Below the pieces are notes generated by a model that was not told the DNA's origin, searched no databases, and was given only the letters and a program-made list of their open reading frames with translations. Position numbers and translations under genes: made by a program. A stretch of 64,000 bases of DNA from Rhodospirillales bacterium URHD0017 (GTDB lineage Bacteria > Pseudomonadota > Alphaproteobacteria > Reyranellales > Reyranellaceae): positions 1 through 64,000 of the forward strand of contig FODP01000002.1 in assembly GCA_900110395.1 (NCBI GenBank), in the 5' to 3' direction. Below, piece by piece: positions 14,733-23,240 of this stretch (the first letter of the stretch is position 1; each line of letters begins with the position of its first letter).

Positions 14733-16103
14733 TCAGCCGGCCACCTGCTTGATACGGGCGATCAGCTCGTCGACCGCCTTCTCGACCGAGACCTTCTCGT
14801 TGACCACGCGGTTCATCGCCTTGGCCCACACGTTCTCGTTGTTCAGGATGGTGAACTTGTAGTTCTTGGTGAACTCGAACGGCGTCGTGCCGGCCTTGAA
14901 CTGGTCGTACACCGCCTTGCGATGCTTGTCGGCCTGCCAGAACGGGCTCTCCTGGCTCGCCTTGGTCACCGGGAACCAGCGGCCCAGCGCACCCTCGACG
15001 TAGGGGCGGAGGTTGTCCTCCTCGAGCATGAACGACAGGAACTCGCGCGCCCGCTTCTTGTTCTTGGAGCCGGCGAAGATCACGCCGACCTTCACCGCGG
15101 TGCGATAGACCATCGGCGAGCCGTCCGGCTTCTTGGGGAAGCCTGCGGTGGCGATCAGTTCGTCGTAGGCCTTGCGGCCGGCGGCGCGCTGCTCGGGGCT
15201 GAGCGTCTCGTTGTTGGCGTCGTCCAGCCACTTGGCGGCGATCGAGATCGTGTAGTTGTGCGTCATCGCAATCGTCTTGTTGTGGAAGGCGACGTTGTTG
15301 TCGGGATCCTTCCAGGTCGTCGACGACGGCGGCGTGCAGCCCTTGGTGTAGACGTCGGTGTAGTCCTTGAGGGCCTTGACCAGGCCTTCCTTGACCTTGG
15401 GATCGTCGACCAGGAGCTTGCCCTGATCGTCGACCATCTTGACGTTGTAGGCGTCGACCCAGCTCAGGAACGACTGGAACGAGTCGGTGGACTCCACGCC
15501 CATCGGGCTGCCGATGCCGTAGGTGCGCTGGCCGGTGGCCTTGCGCAGCGCCGGCTGCACCTTGTCGCACCAGAACGACCAGTAGGCGGTCCAGTCGCCG
15601 GGGATGTCGTTTTCCTTGAAGCCGGCCTGGGCCAGCATGTCCTTCCAGTACTGGATGTGCAGGGTCTGCTGCTTCAGCGCGAAGGCGTAGTAGGCCTTCT
15701 TCTTGGCCACGTCGTTGTACAGGAAGGCGGTCTCGATGGTGACCGGCGCGAAGCGGTCCTTCATCGGGCCGATGACGTCGGAGATGTCCTCGAGCTTGCC
15801 GTCGAACGCCCACTTGCCGGCGGTCTGCACGTCATAGGTGTCGGAGTAGGCGATGTCCGGCGGCGTGCCGGCGTCGAGTGCCGCCACCGACTTGGCGTTC
15901 ATGTCCTGGACGGCGTACTGCGAGAGCTCGACCTTCACGCCGGTCTTGGCCTCGAACTTCTTGATGGCGGCGTAGAGCGCCTCGTCCTCGGACTTGTAGA
16001 AGCCCTTCACCCACCACACCGTGAGCGTTTCCTGGGCGAAACTCGGGCCGGCAGCCAGGGCGATCGTCATTGCAGCGGCGGCAGCCAATACGCGGCGTCT
16101 CAT
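14733..16103 (-). CDS. Extracellular sugar-binding protein (SBP family 1), paralogue 1
   Basis: 456 residues: signal peptide (RRRVLAAAAAMTIALAAGPSFAQ), then the two-lobed family-1 solute-binding fold. Characteristic pieces are TVWWVKGFYKSEDEAL after the signal, FEAKTGVKVELS, DAGTPPDIAYSD, and FLSFMLEEDNLRPYVEGALG near the end. It should deliver substrate to the MalF/MalG-like permeases just downstream. The second of two adjacent ATGs (16103) best fits the AGAGG site. It is closely similar across its length to the protein encoded at 21851-23230, on the far side of the sigma/CHAT operon. A perfect 16-bp palindrome sits about 90 bases upstream. Confidence 0.88.
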   Translation of the reverse strand: MRRRVLAAAAAMTIALAAGPSFAQETLTVWWVKGFYKSEDEALYAAIKKFEAKTGVKVELSQYAVQDMNAKSVAALDAGTPPDIAYSDTYDVQTAGKWAFDGKLEDISDVIGPMKDRFAPVTIETAFLYNDVAKKKAYYAFALKQQTLHIQYWKDMLAQAGFKENDIPGDWTAYWSFWCDKVQPALRKATGQRTYGIGSPMGVESTDSFQSFLSWVDAYNVKMVDDQGKLLVDDPKVKEGLVKALKDYTDVYTKGCTPPSSTTWKDPDNNVAFHNKTIAMTHNYTISIAAKWLDDANNETLSPEQRAAGRKAYDELIATAGFPKKPDGSPMVYRTAVKVGVIFAGSKNKKRAREFLSFMLEEDNLRPYVEGALGRWFPVTKASQESPFWQADKHRKAVYDQFKAGTTPFEFTKNYKFTILNNENVWAKAMNRVVNEKVSVEKAVDELIARIKQVAG

Positions 16104-16190
16104 CATTCCCTCTTGTGTTGTTGCCATCCTCTCCGGGCGGCAGGGGCGAACGGATATCAGCCCGCTGTATGAGTGTCGAGAAAACTCACA

Positions 16191-16206
16191 TGCGACCATG
16201 GTCGCA
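16191..16206. promoter_or_regulatory. Perfect 16-bp palindrome, candidate operator
   Basis: TGCGACCATGGTCGCA is perfectly self-complementary. It lies in the 195-base divergent region between the sugar-binding-protein gene (minus) and the ECF sigma gene (plus). Its length and symmetry resemble LacI/GntR-type operators. A weaker TGAGT/ACTCA pair lies about 10-25 bases to its left. No regulator gene is adjacent. Confidence 0.55.
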
Positions 16207-16298
16207 CTGGACACAACCCCAACACGAATAAGCACGTTGAATGCATTGAGGACCAACCGTGCAGTGGAATAGAGTATCGCGATTGAGGGAGAACGTGC

Positions 16299-16907
16299 TT
16301 GGCGAAATCGCCGATGCCGCCGACAGAGCTGTCAGATGTCGAACTGGTCGACAATGTCCTGCGGGGCGCCCCGGGTGCGATCGACGCGTTCTATCATCGC
16401 CACAGCCGCCTGATCTATCACTGCATTCGGTCCCGCACGGGAGGACAGGATGTCGACGACATTTTCCAGGCCTTCTTCGAGCGTTTACTGAAGACCAGCT
16501 TTCGCGCGCTGCAGCTCTGGCAGCGCGGCAGCTCGCTCCCGGTCTACCTTTCCAGCGTGATCCGCAACTTCGTGACCGACTTCCACCGCGCCAGGCGCAT
16601 GCGCGAGGAATCCATCGGTGGCACGATGGAGCTGGAGCCGCTCTCCGGCGCCGTGGCCGAGACGATCACGGCAAGCACCCATCTCAAGGAACTGAGGCAG
16701 ATCGGTATCCGTGCCTGGGCCGTGCTCGAGGCCAGGGATCGCCGGCTGGTCTGTGACCGGCTGCATCGCGACCTCGACAACGAGACCATCGCCGAGCGGC
16801 TGAAGCTGTCGGTCGGGACGCTCCGGACGGCGATGTCGCGCGCGCAGGCACGTTATCTCGCGCAAGTCCGCCAGCTTGCGCCGGAATTCTTTCCAGACAG
16901 GGCGTAA
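16299..16907 (+). CDS. ECF-type RNA polymerase sigma factor
   Basis: 202 residues with sigma-70 region 2 (about 25-95: AFYHRHSRLIYHCIRS, then DDIFQAFFERLL) and region 4 (about 140-190: LHRDLDNETIAERLKLSVGTLRTAMSRAQ). Region 3 is absent, as in extracytoplasmic-function sigma factors. The start appears to be TTG at 16299, 9 bases after GAGGGAGA; no ATG fits. It is followed 49 bases later by a membrane anti-sigma factor and then a CHAT protease. It should direct RNA polymerase to a stress regulon, probably including its own operon. Confidence 0.85.
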   Translation: MAKSPMPPTELSDVELVDNVLRGAPGAIDAFYHRHSRLIYHCIRSRTGGQDVDDIFQAFFERLLKTSFRALQLWQRGSSLPVYLSSVIRNFVTDFHRARRMREESIGGTMELEPLSGAVAETITASTHLKELRQIGIRAWAVLEARDRRLVCDRLHRDLDNETIAERLKLSVGTLRTAMSRAQARYLAQVRQLAPEFFPDRA

Positions 16908-16955
16908 CGGCATGTCGACTGGGTACGTCCTGTTGAGTGATGGTAGGATCAAACC

Positions 16956-17807
16956 ATGAACGCCCGCCCGCCCGACGGAAGCGACGAACCGGAGGCTGTT
17001 GATCAGGTGATGCTGGCCGTCCTGTCGAATCGCGGGCGCGATGCCACCGTCCTGTCGGCGGAGCAGGAACGGCTGGTCGACGACTGGGTGGCGGGGCGGC
17101 TCACACCCGACGACGCGGAGCGCGCGGCGGCGCTTGTCCGGCAAAACACCTTGGCGGCCGAGCGCGTTCTCGAGCGGCGACTGCAGGCTGCTGCCAGCGA
17201 GAGTCCGCCGGTTCCCCAACAGCTCACCGCGCAGATCCTCAAGGCGAGCGCGCCGCCGAAGGCGTCAGCGATCGGCGCCTGGTGGCGCTCGCTCGGCCGC
17301 TGGCAGTGGACAAGCATCGCCGGTGCGGCGGCGCTGGCGTCGATCCTGGTGGTCGCCGGCATGCCGGTGCTGCAGCAGATGATGAGCGGCGGCGGGCCGC
17401 TGCAGGTGGCGATGGTGACGATCAACGATCGCGGTCCGCTGTTCGAAGCGTCCGACCTCCGCATGAGGGGGACGACGCCACCGCCCGGTCCGGTGACGGG
17501 AGAACGTTTCCGCGATGTCGATATGCCGACCAGCCTGCTCAAGGACCTCGTTGCGACGACCGCCCAGCCCACCAGCGCGACGTCACGCGACATCGAGCGC
17601 TACGTCCTCGGCACCGGCGAGAGCGCCGGTCGTCCCGTGCGCATGATCGTCGATTCCTCCTTGAAGCAAAGGATCGACACGGCCGATCGCGATCGAATGC
17701 CTGTGCGCGTTTACGATCTGAACGATCCGCGTTCGGCCGACGTCAGGAGCCTGGTCGGCCTATCTCCGGGAAGCGAACGGGCTTTCCTGCTTACCGTCAG
17801 GCCATGA
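16956..17807 (+). CDS. Membrane anti-sigma factor-like protein
   Basis: 283 residues. The cytoplasmic N-terminal region (about 1-105) has the charged helical character of anti-sigma domains (QERLVDDWVAGRLTPDDAER), though no zinc-binding HxxxCxxC is present. One transmembrane helix lies at about 118-139, and the C-terminal ~140 residues should be periplasmic. Position directly after the ECF sigma gene identifies it as the probable sequestering partner. Its stop overlaps the start of the CHAT gene (ATGA at 17804-17807), so the two are translationally coupled. The periplasmic domain (with ...PVRVYDLNDPRSADVRSLV...) is not recognised and is a plausible protease substrate. Confidence 0.75.
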   Translation: MNARPPDGSDEPEAVDQVMLAVLSNRGRDATVLSAEQERLVDDWVAGRLTPDDAERAAALVRQNTLAAERVLERRLQAAASESPPVPQQLTAQILKASAPPKASAIGAWWRSLGRWQWTSIAGAAALASILVVAGMPVLQQMMSGGGPLQVAMVTINDRGPLFEASDLRMRGTTPPPGPVTGERFRDVDMPTSLLKDLVATTAQPTSATSRDIERYVLGTGESAGRPVRMIVDSSLKQRIDTADRDRMPVRVYDLNDPRSADVRSLVGLSPGSERAFLLTVRP

Positions 17808-20800
17808 CGCCCGTCCTCGCCGCTCTTGCCAGACGGTGGATCAACGCTTTTGGCGTTCTGGCCGGCTTGGCCGCCGCCATGCCGACACCGGCGACGGCTC
17901 AACCGGCAGCTCATCCAGCCCTCGTCGCCGATGTCGACCGCGTCGGCGCACTCATTCGCGACGGGCGCAACCTCGATGCCGTCGGCCTCGCCAAACAGGT
18001 AGCCGCAGCCGTGTCGCCCTCCGAGCGCCAGTTCATCTACCAATGGGCCGGGTGGATTTGCCGAATCACCTCGGATATCGACTGCGCTCACGACCTCCTC
18101 GAAGTCGCCCTTCCCCATCTCGACGCACTGCTGAAGACACCCAATCCGGATCGTCCGACCGTATCGCACAACGTCTTGCTGATCGCGTCCCACTTGGTCG
18201 CCACTGGGGATTACCAGACGTCCGCCAAGTTTCTTACGCCGAGCTTCATCGCCGAAGCCGCGTCCGTCATCCGAGATCCCCTCCTGTTCGCGGAGCTGCA
18301 ATTGCTCGCCGCGCAACGAGCGAGGCGGCTTTCGGATTTTGAGGCATCACGCGACCATCTCGACAAGGCGCTCGTCGCGACCTTTTCCCTGGTCGGTCCA
18401 AGCCGCTTCGATGCGTCCCGTCTCCTCGTACGGATCATGGGTCAGCTTCTGGAGAACTTTGACACCGAGCGTGCGTTACGGTTGTTGGCCGCCGGCGATT
18501 CGCTGCTCCAGACGATTCCGGCGGACAGCTCTCTTTTCCTGGAGTTCCTGCTGCTGCGAGCCGACCTCATGGGATACGGTCGCGACTACGCCGGCGCCGC
18601 GAAGGTCATGCAGCTCGCGCTGTCGAAGTTGGACCGGCTGCAACTTGGCCCGAGGCACAAGCTGGCAATTCAGGTGTCTGCCTACAACAACTTGCTCGGC
18701 CTTGAGATCTTGCGCGGCGGCTTCGATACGGCACGCGATCTGCTGAAATCTCATCCGCTCATGGCTGCCAAGGCCGAGATCCTCGCGCGCGGCCACTTCG
18801 ACAACGGCAGCGAATTCGACTTCGCCCTCGCCGAGGAATTCGTCCGACTGATGCTCGGCGATCGGGCCAAGACAGGCTGGGGCGACCTCATGACGATGCC
18901 GCCACGCTGGACGAAGGACTCCGAGGAGGTTCTCAGCGTCGAGGCGTTCGGGCAGGCGGCGGTCGGGCTTCAGCTCGCCAAGGCAGGCAACACGGACGAA
19001 GCGCGGCCCGCCCTCGTCAGTGCAGCCAGAAAACGCCTGCAGGTTATCCGGGAGCAGTATCGCAAATCTTTCTACGCCGCCCCTCTGCCCCGCTGGGCCG
19101 ACATGATCCTTGCGGACTTCGCCATTCAGGCAACGCTTTCGCAGGCGACGCCCGACTACGACCTGATCGTCCAGGCAAGCGTTCTCCTGAACCGAACGAA
19201 CGCAACCAGCGCCGACGACGCCCTGACCAGCCAGGCCATTCAGTCGTCGGACGACGGCAAGCGAACCGCGCAAAGCCTGCAGACCATTCAGTATCAGCAG
19301 GCAACCTGGGAGACAGCACAGGTGGTCGCGTTGACGAAGCGCGTCCTGTCGTCCGACGAGGGCGACCGGGAGGTGCTTGCGCGGGAGCGACAGCGCATCC
19401 TCTACGCCGGCAACGAATTCACGCAGCAGCTCCATCGCTTGCGCACGGCACTGACCGAAAAGAACCGGGTCGGCGCCATCGACACGGTGGCAAGCCTGGC
19501 CACGGTGCAGCAGTTGCTGCTCGCCGACGAAGCCCTCGTTCTACATGCGCTAATCTTCAGTCGCGTCGGCAAGGTGTGTATTCGCGCCGACGGCGTTCAG
19601 TCCTCGGTGCAAGCGGTGGACAGCACAGCCCGCACCGATTCCCGCCTGCTCATGGCGGCGCTGACCGCGGTCCATCCGGCATCGAACGAGGCGGACAGCC
19701 AGTTTCCCGCAACCCAGGCCGTGCGCCTGGGCAAGCTGCTGTTCGGCGGGCTGGAAGACTGCCTGCGGCGAAGCCCGCGTGTCTATGTGGTCTCCTCACC
19801 CGACATCGTGGAACAGGTGCCGCCGGCTGCGCTCCTTGCCGAGCTTCCACCTGTATTGGGCAATGGATACGACCTGCGCACGGCGCGCTGGCTGGGCCGC
19901 GACCATGCCTTCGTCAGGACCAGCTCGATCAACGCCTTCGTGGCCACCAAGAGACTTTCTCGGGTGAGAAGCGCGACGCTGGATTATCTGGGTGTCGGCG
20001 ATCCTGCGCTGGCTCCCGGCAGTCCGGGAGTGGTGGCGCTGCGTGGCGGTTTGAATTCGCTGCAGGAACTGCCGGAAACAGCGGATGAGGTGCAGCGCGT
20101 GGCAGGCCTGTTCGACAAGTCCAAGGCTCGGCTCCTGCAACGACAGTCGGCGACCGAAGAGGACTTCCGCCTGCAGCCGCTGTCGGAGTTCGACGTCATG
20201 CACTTCGCCACACACGGTCTGATCCGGGAAGAGCTGCCGGGACTGGCCGAGCCATCCCTGGTGTTCACCCCGCGTCCTGGCGGTGACATTCTGAACGATG
20301 GCCTGCTGACAGCTTCCCAGATCGCGACGCTGCCCTTGAGGGCGCGTCTCGTCGTGCTGTCGGCGTGCAACTCCGCGCGCTACGAGCCGTCTGTCATCGA
20401 CAGCGGCATCCAGGGCCTGTCGACATCCTTCGCCATCGCCGGCGTGCCGTCGATGATCGCGGCACTCTGGCCGGTCGAAAGCGCGCTGGCGCGCAACCTG
20501 ATCATCGACACTTTCCGCACGGCCCGCGGCGGCAATGCCGCGGTCGCCGATGCCTTGGCGATGGCAGTACGCCGGCACCTCGACGGCCCGACGCCCAGAC
20601 CGCTGCTGCATCCGCGCTTCTGGGCGGCACTGGTCGTGCTGGGTGACGGATCGATTGGCCTCAACGCATCTGCCCAGTCGGCCACACGCGAGCTCGGGCC
20701 TTTTACCAACGTCGATGCAGCCGAGCGCGCGTCGATCGTCTCGGCGGCATCTCTTGACACCGATTTCGTTTCATCCGCGGGTGGTCACTGGACGGGAAAG

Positions 20801-21850
20801 GGTTTCGAATCATTGATCCGGCGCGAGACCGCCGATGGAACCGTAAGATGGGAGGTCAAGGCTCCAGAGATCGGCGCCGGACCGGTCGCAGCGACCAAGC
20901 AGACGATCTATGCAGGCGGCTATCTTGAGCATCAGGGGACACCGCGCGTGCCGATACTGCGCGGCCTCCAGCCCGACGGAAAGGTCCTATGGACCCAAAG
21001 ACTGGCCAGCACGCCGGACGACTCGGTGGTCATGGGCTTGGCCATTGCCCGGGATCAGTCTGCGGTGGCCCTGGTCGGACCTATTGTTCGCCAGAAGGCA
21101 GAGACGGACTTTTCATTGGTCCGCGTCGACGGCAACGGCCGGGAAATCTCGCGTAAGTCGCTGGGGCTTGCGGTCTACGGCGAAGGATACAATTTCGGCT
21201 ATCTGCGCTTGGACGCCACCGCTGGCCTTGCCGTCGTCAATCGCGACCGGTGGGCGAAGCCCGGGCCCGACGCCTACAGGCGGAACGGATTCGGCGAAGC
21301 CGAGCAATGCTGGGAAGGTGACGCCGCGGACATCGTCCTCATCGACGTCGCCACGCTCGATCAACGCAGGCGGCTGAGAATCGATCGGTTCATGGTCGAA
21401 TCTGCCGTCCCGACGGACGATGGGTGGATTGTCGTCGGCAACACGCGGGATACCTGCAGCGGGGAGGCGCGTGCCGCGGCATATATCGTGAACAACGATG
21501 GCTCGGTACGGCAACTCTGGCGCGACACCTCACCGTTCCCGACATCAGCGAGAGGCGTGCGCAGAACGGGCAGTAATGTCGAAATCATCGGCTATGCCGA
21601 ACGCGCCGTCGCTATTCCGGAAGACGTACCCACACTCAAGGAACGCGACTACAGCAGCCGGCGTCGCGGCGACGAGGCCTACACGTCCGGCCAGCTTTTC
21701 GCCGTGCGCCTGTCTCCACAAGGTGTCGAGGAAGGGAGAGACTTCGTCGCAGCCGGTCTGCCGACCGTGCCCATGGGCATGGTAGAGAGCATGGATCGCA
21801 GCGTTATCTTCGGGACAGTGGGCTCCAGGCCGCTTTGGCTTCAGCGGTAG
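17804..21850 (+). CDS. Exported CHAT-domain (caspase-like) protease with helical repeats and C-terminal beta-rich domain
   Basis: 1,348 residues. A signal peptide (about 1-33, ending ATAQ) predicts export. Residues about 40-560 are TPR-like helical repeats. The CHAT domain (about 690-965) contains catalytic His804 in HFATHG and Cys855 in LVVLSACNSA, plus the usual GLSTSFAIAGVPSMIAALWPV strand-helix downstream. Residues about 1000-1348 look like a beta-propeller or PQQ-like domain, with repeated ILRGLQPDGKVLW- and FSLVRVDGNGREI-type blades. The ATG overlaps the anti-sigma stop. Known CHAT proteases cleave specific partner proteins; here the linked anti-sigma factor is the obvious candidate. 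An export signal on a CHAT protease and an anti-sigma partner make this unusual. Confidence 0.85.
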   Translation: MTPVLAALARRWINAFGVLAGLAAAMPTPATAQPAAHPALVADVDRVGALIRDGRNLDAVGLAKQVAAAVSPSERQFIYQWAGWICRITSDIDCAHDLLEVALPHLDALLKTPNPDRPTVSHNVLLIASHLVATGDYQTSAKFLTPSFIAEAASVIRDPLLFAELQLLAAQRARRLSDFEASRDHLDKALVATFSLVGPSRFDASRLLVRIMGQLLENFDTERALRLLAAGDSLLQTIPADSSLFLEFLLLRADLMGYGRDYAGAAKVMQLALSKLDRLQLGPRHKLAIQVSAYNNLLGLEILRGGFDTARDLLKSHPLMAAKAEILARGHFDNGSEFDFALAEEFVRLMLGDRAKTGWGDLMTMPPRWTKDSEEVLSVEAFGQAAVGLQLAKAGNTDEARPALVSAARKRLQVIREQYRKSFYAAPLPRWADMILADFAIQATLSQATPDYDLIVQASVLLNRTNATSADDALTSQAIQSSDDGKRTAQSLQTIQYQQATWETAQVVALTKRVLSSDEGDREVLARERQRILYAGNEFTQQLHRLRTALTEKNRVGAIDTVASLATVQQLLLADEALVLHALIFSRVGKVCIRADGVQSSVQAVDSTARTDSRLLMAALTAVHPASNEADSQFPATQAVRLGKLLFGGLEDCLRRSPRVYVVSSPDIVEQVPPAALLAELPPVLGNGYDLRTARWLGRDHAFVRTSSINAFVATKRLSRVRSATLDYLGVGDPALAPGSPGVVALRGGLNSLQELPETADEVQRVAGLFDKSKARLLQRQSATEEDFRLQPLSEFDVMHFATHGLIREELPGLAEPSLVFTPRPGGDILNDGLLTASQIATLPLRARLVVLSACNSARYEPSVIDSGIQGLSTSFAIAGVPSMIAALWPVESALARNLIIDTFRTARGGNAAVADALAMAVRRHLDGPTPRPLLHPRFWAALVVLGDGSIGLNASAQSATRELGPFTNVDAAERASIVSAASLDTDFVSSAGGHWTGKGFESLIRRETADGTVRWEVKAPEIGAGPVAATKQTIYAGGYLEHQGTPRVPILRGLQPDGKVLWTQRLASTPDDSVVMGLAIARDQSAVALVGPIVRQKAETDFSLVRVDGNGREISRKSLGLAVYGEGYNFGYLRLDATAGLAVVNRDRWAKPGPDAYRRNGFGEAEQCWEGDAADIVLIDVATLDQRRRLRIDRFMVESAVPTDDGWIVVGNTRDTCSGEARAAAYIVNNDGSVRQLWRDTSPFPTSARGVRRTGSNVEIIGYAERAVAIPEDVPTLKERDYSSRRRGDEAYTSGQLFAVRLSPQGVEEGRDFVAAGLPTVPMGMVESMDRSVIFGTVGSRPLWLQR

Positions 21851-23230
21851 TCAGCCGGCCACTTCCTTGATCCGCGCGATCAGCTCGTCGACTGCCTTGT
21901 CGACCGGCACCTTGTCGTTGACCACGCGGTGCATCGCCTTTGCCCAGACGTTCTCGCTGTCCAAGGTGGCGAACCTGTAGTTCCAGGTAAATTCGAAGAG
22001 CACCGTGCCGGCCATGAACTGGTCGTGGATCGACTTGCGTTGGCGGTCGGCCTGCCAGAACACGCTCTTCTGGCCGTCCGTGGTCACCGGGAACCAGCGG
22101 CCGAGCGCGCTTTCGACATAGGGGCGCAGGTTGTCCTCTTCCATCAGGAACTTCAGGAAATCGCGGGCCTGCGCCTTGTTGCGCGAGGCCTGGAAGATCA
22201 CCCCCAGCTTCACGTCGGCACGCGACAGCATGGGCGAGCCGCTTGGTTTCTTGGGGAAGCCCGCGGTGGCGATCAGCTCATCATAGGCCTTGCGGCCCTG
22301 TGCCCGCTGCGCGGCACCGAGCTTGTCGTTGTTGGCATCGTCGAGCCATTTGCCCACGATCGAGAGCGAGGAGTTGGGTGTCAGGGCGACGGTCCGGCCG
22401 TTGAAGGCGAGGTCGTTGTCGCCATCCTTCCAGCCCGTCGACTGGGTTGGTGTGCAGCCCTTCACGTAGAGGTCGGTATAGCCCTTGAACGCGTCCACAA
22501 GCCCTTGCCGCACCTTGGCATCGCCGACCAGGATCTTGCCCGTCTCGTCGACCAGCTTAACGTCGTAGGCATCGACCCAGGCCAGGAACGACTTGTAGGA
22601 GTCCGTCGAGTCGATGCCCATCGGGCTGCCGACGCCGAACACGGCGGAACCGGCCGACGCGCGAAAGGCCGGCTGCACCTTGTCGCACCAGAAGGCCCAG
22701 TACTCCTTCCACGTATAGGGGATGTCGTTCTCCTTGAAGCCGGCCGCGGCCAGGATGTCCTTCCAGTATTGGATGTGCAGCGTCTGCTGCTTGAGGGGAA
22801 AGGCGTAATAAGCCCTCTTGCCGGTCTTGCCATTGGCGAGAGAGGCTGCCTCCGCGGTGTTGGGCGCGAAACGATCCTTGATCGGCGTGATGACGTCGGA
22901 AATGTCCTCGAGCTTGCCTTCGAACGCCCAGCGGCCCGCCGTCTGCAGGTTGAAGGCATCGGCATAGGCGATGTCGGGCGGCGTCCCGGCATCGAGCGCC
23001 GCCGTCACTTTCGGAATCATCTCCTGCGCAGCGTGCCAGGAGAGCTCGACCTTCACACCGGTCTTGGCTTCGTACTTCTTGACCACCGCAAGCAGCGCGT
23101 CGTCCTCGGCCTTGTAAAGGCCTTTTGCCCACCAGATGGTGAGCTTCTCCTGCGCAAGGCCAGGCGTGGCGAACAACCCGATCGCCAACCCGATCGCTAC
23201 TGGGGCGATAGCGGCCAACAGCCGTCCCAT
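21851..23230 (-). CDS. Extracellular sugar-binding protein (SBP family 1), paralogue 2
   Basis: 459 residues with signal peptide (LLAAIAPVAIGLAIGLFATPGLAQ) and the same family-1 fold as the product of 14733-16103. Shared blocks include LTIWWAKGLYKAEDDALL, DAGTPPDIAYAD, LEDISDVI, YWAFWCDKVQPA and MEEDNLRPYVESALGRWFPV. The ATG at 23230 follows AAAGGAAG. Its stop is immediately next to the convergent CHAT stop. No permease genes follow it, so it may use the permeases at 12972-14707. An alpha/beta hydrolase and a Bug receptor lie upstream in the same orientation. Confidence 0.88.
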   Translation of the reverse strand: MGRLLAAIAPVAIGLAIGLFATPGLAQEKLTIWWAKGLYKAEDDALLAVVKKYEAKTGVKVELSWHAAQEMIPKVTAALDAGTPPDIAYADAFNLQTAGRWAFEGKLEDISDVITPIKDRFAPNTAEAASLANGKTGKRAYYAFPLKQQTLHIQYWKDILAAAGFKENDIPYTWKEYWAFWCDKVQPAFRASAGSAVFGVGSPMGIDSTDSYKSFLAWVDAYDVKLVDETGKILVGDAKVRQGLVDAFKGYTDLYVKGCTPTQSTGWKDGDNDLAFNGRTVALTPNSSLSIVGKWLDDANNDKLGAAQRAQGRKAYDELIATAGFPKKPSGSPMLSRADVKLGVIFQASRNKAQARDFLKFLMEEDNLRPYVESALGRWFPVTTDGQKSVFWQADRQRKSIHDQFMAGTVLFEFTWNYRFATLDSENVWAKAMHRVVNDKVPVDKAVDELIARIKEVAG

Positions 23231-23240
23231 GGTCTTCCTT

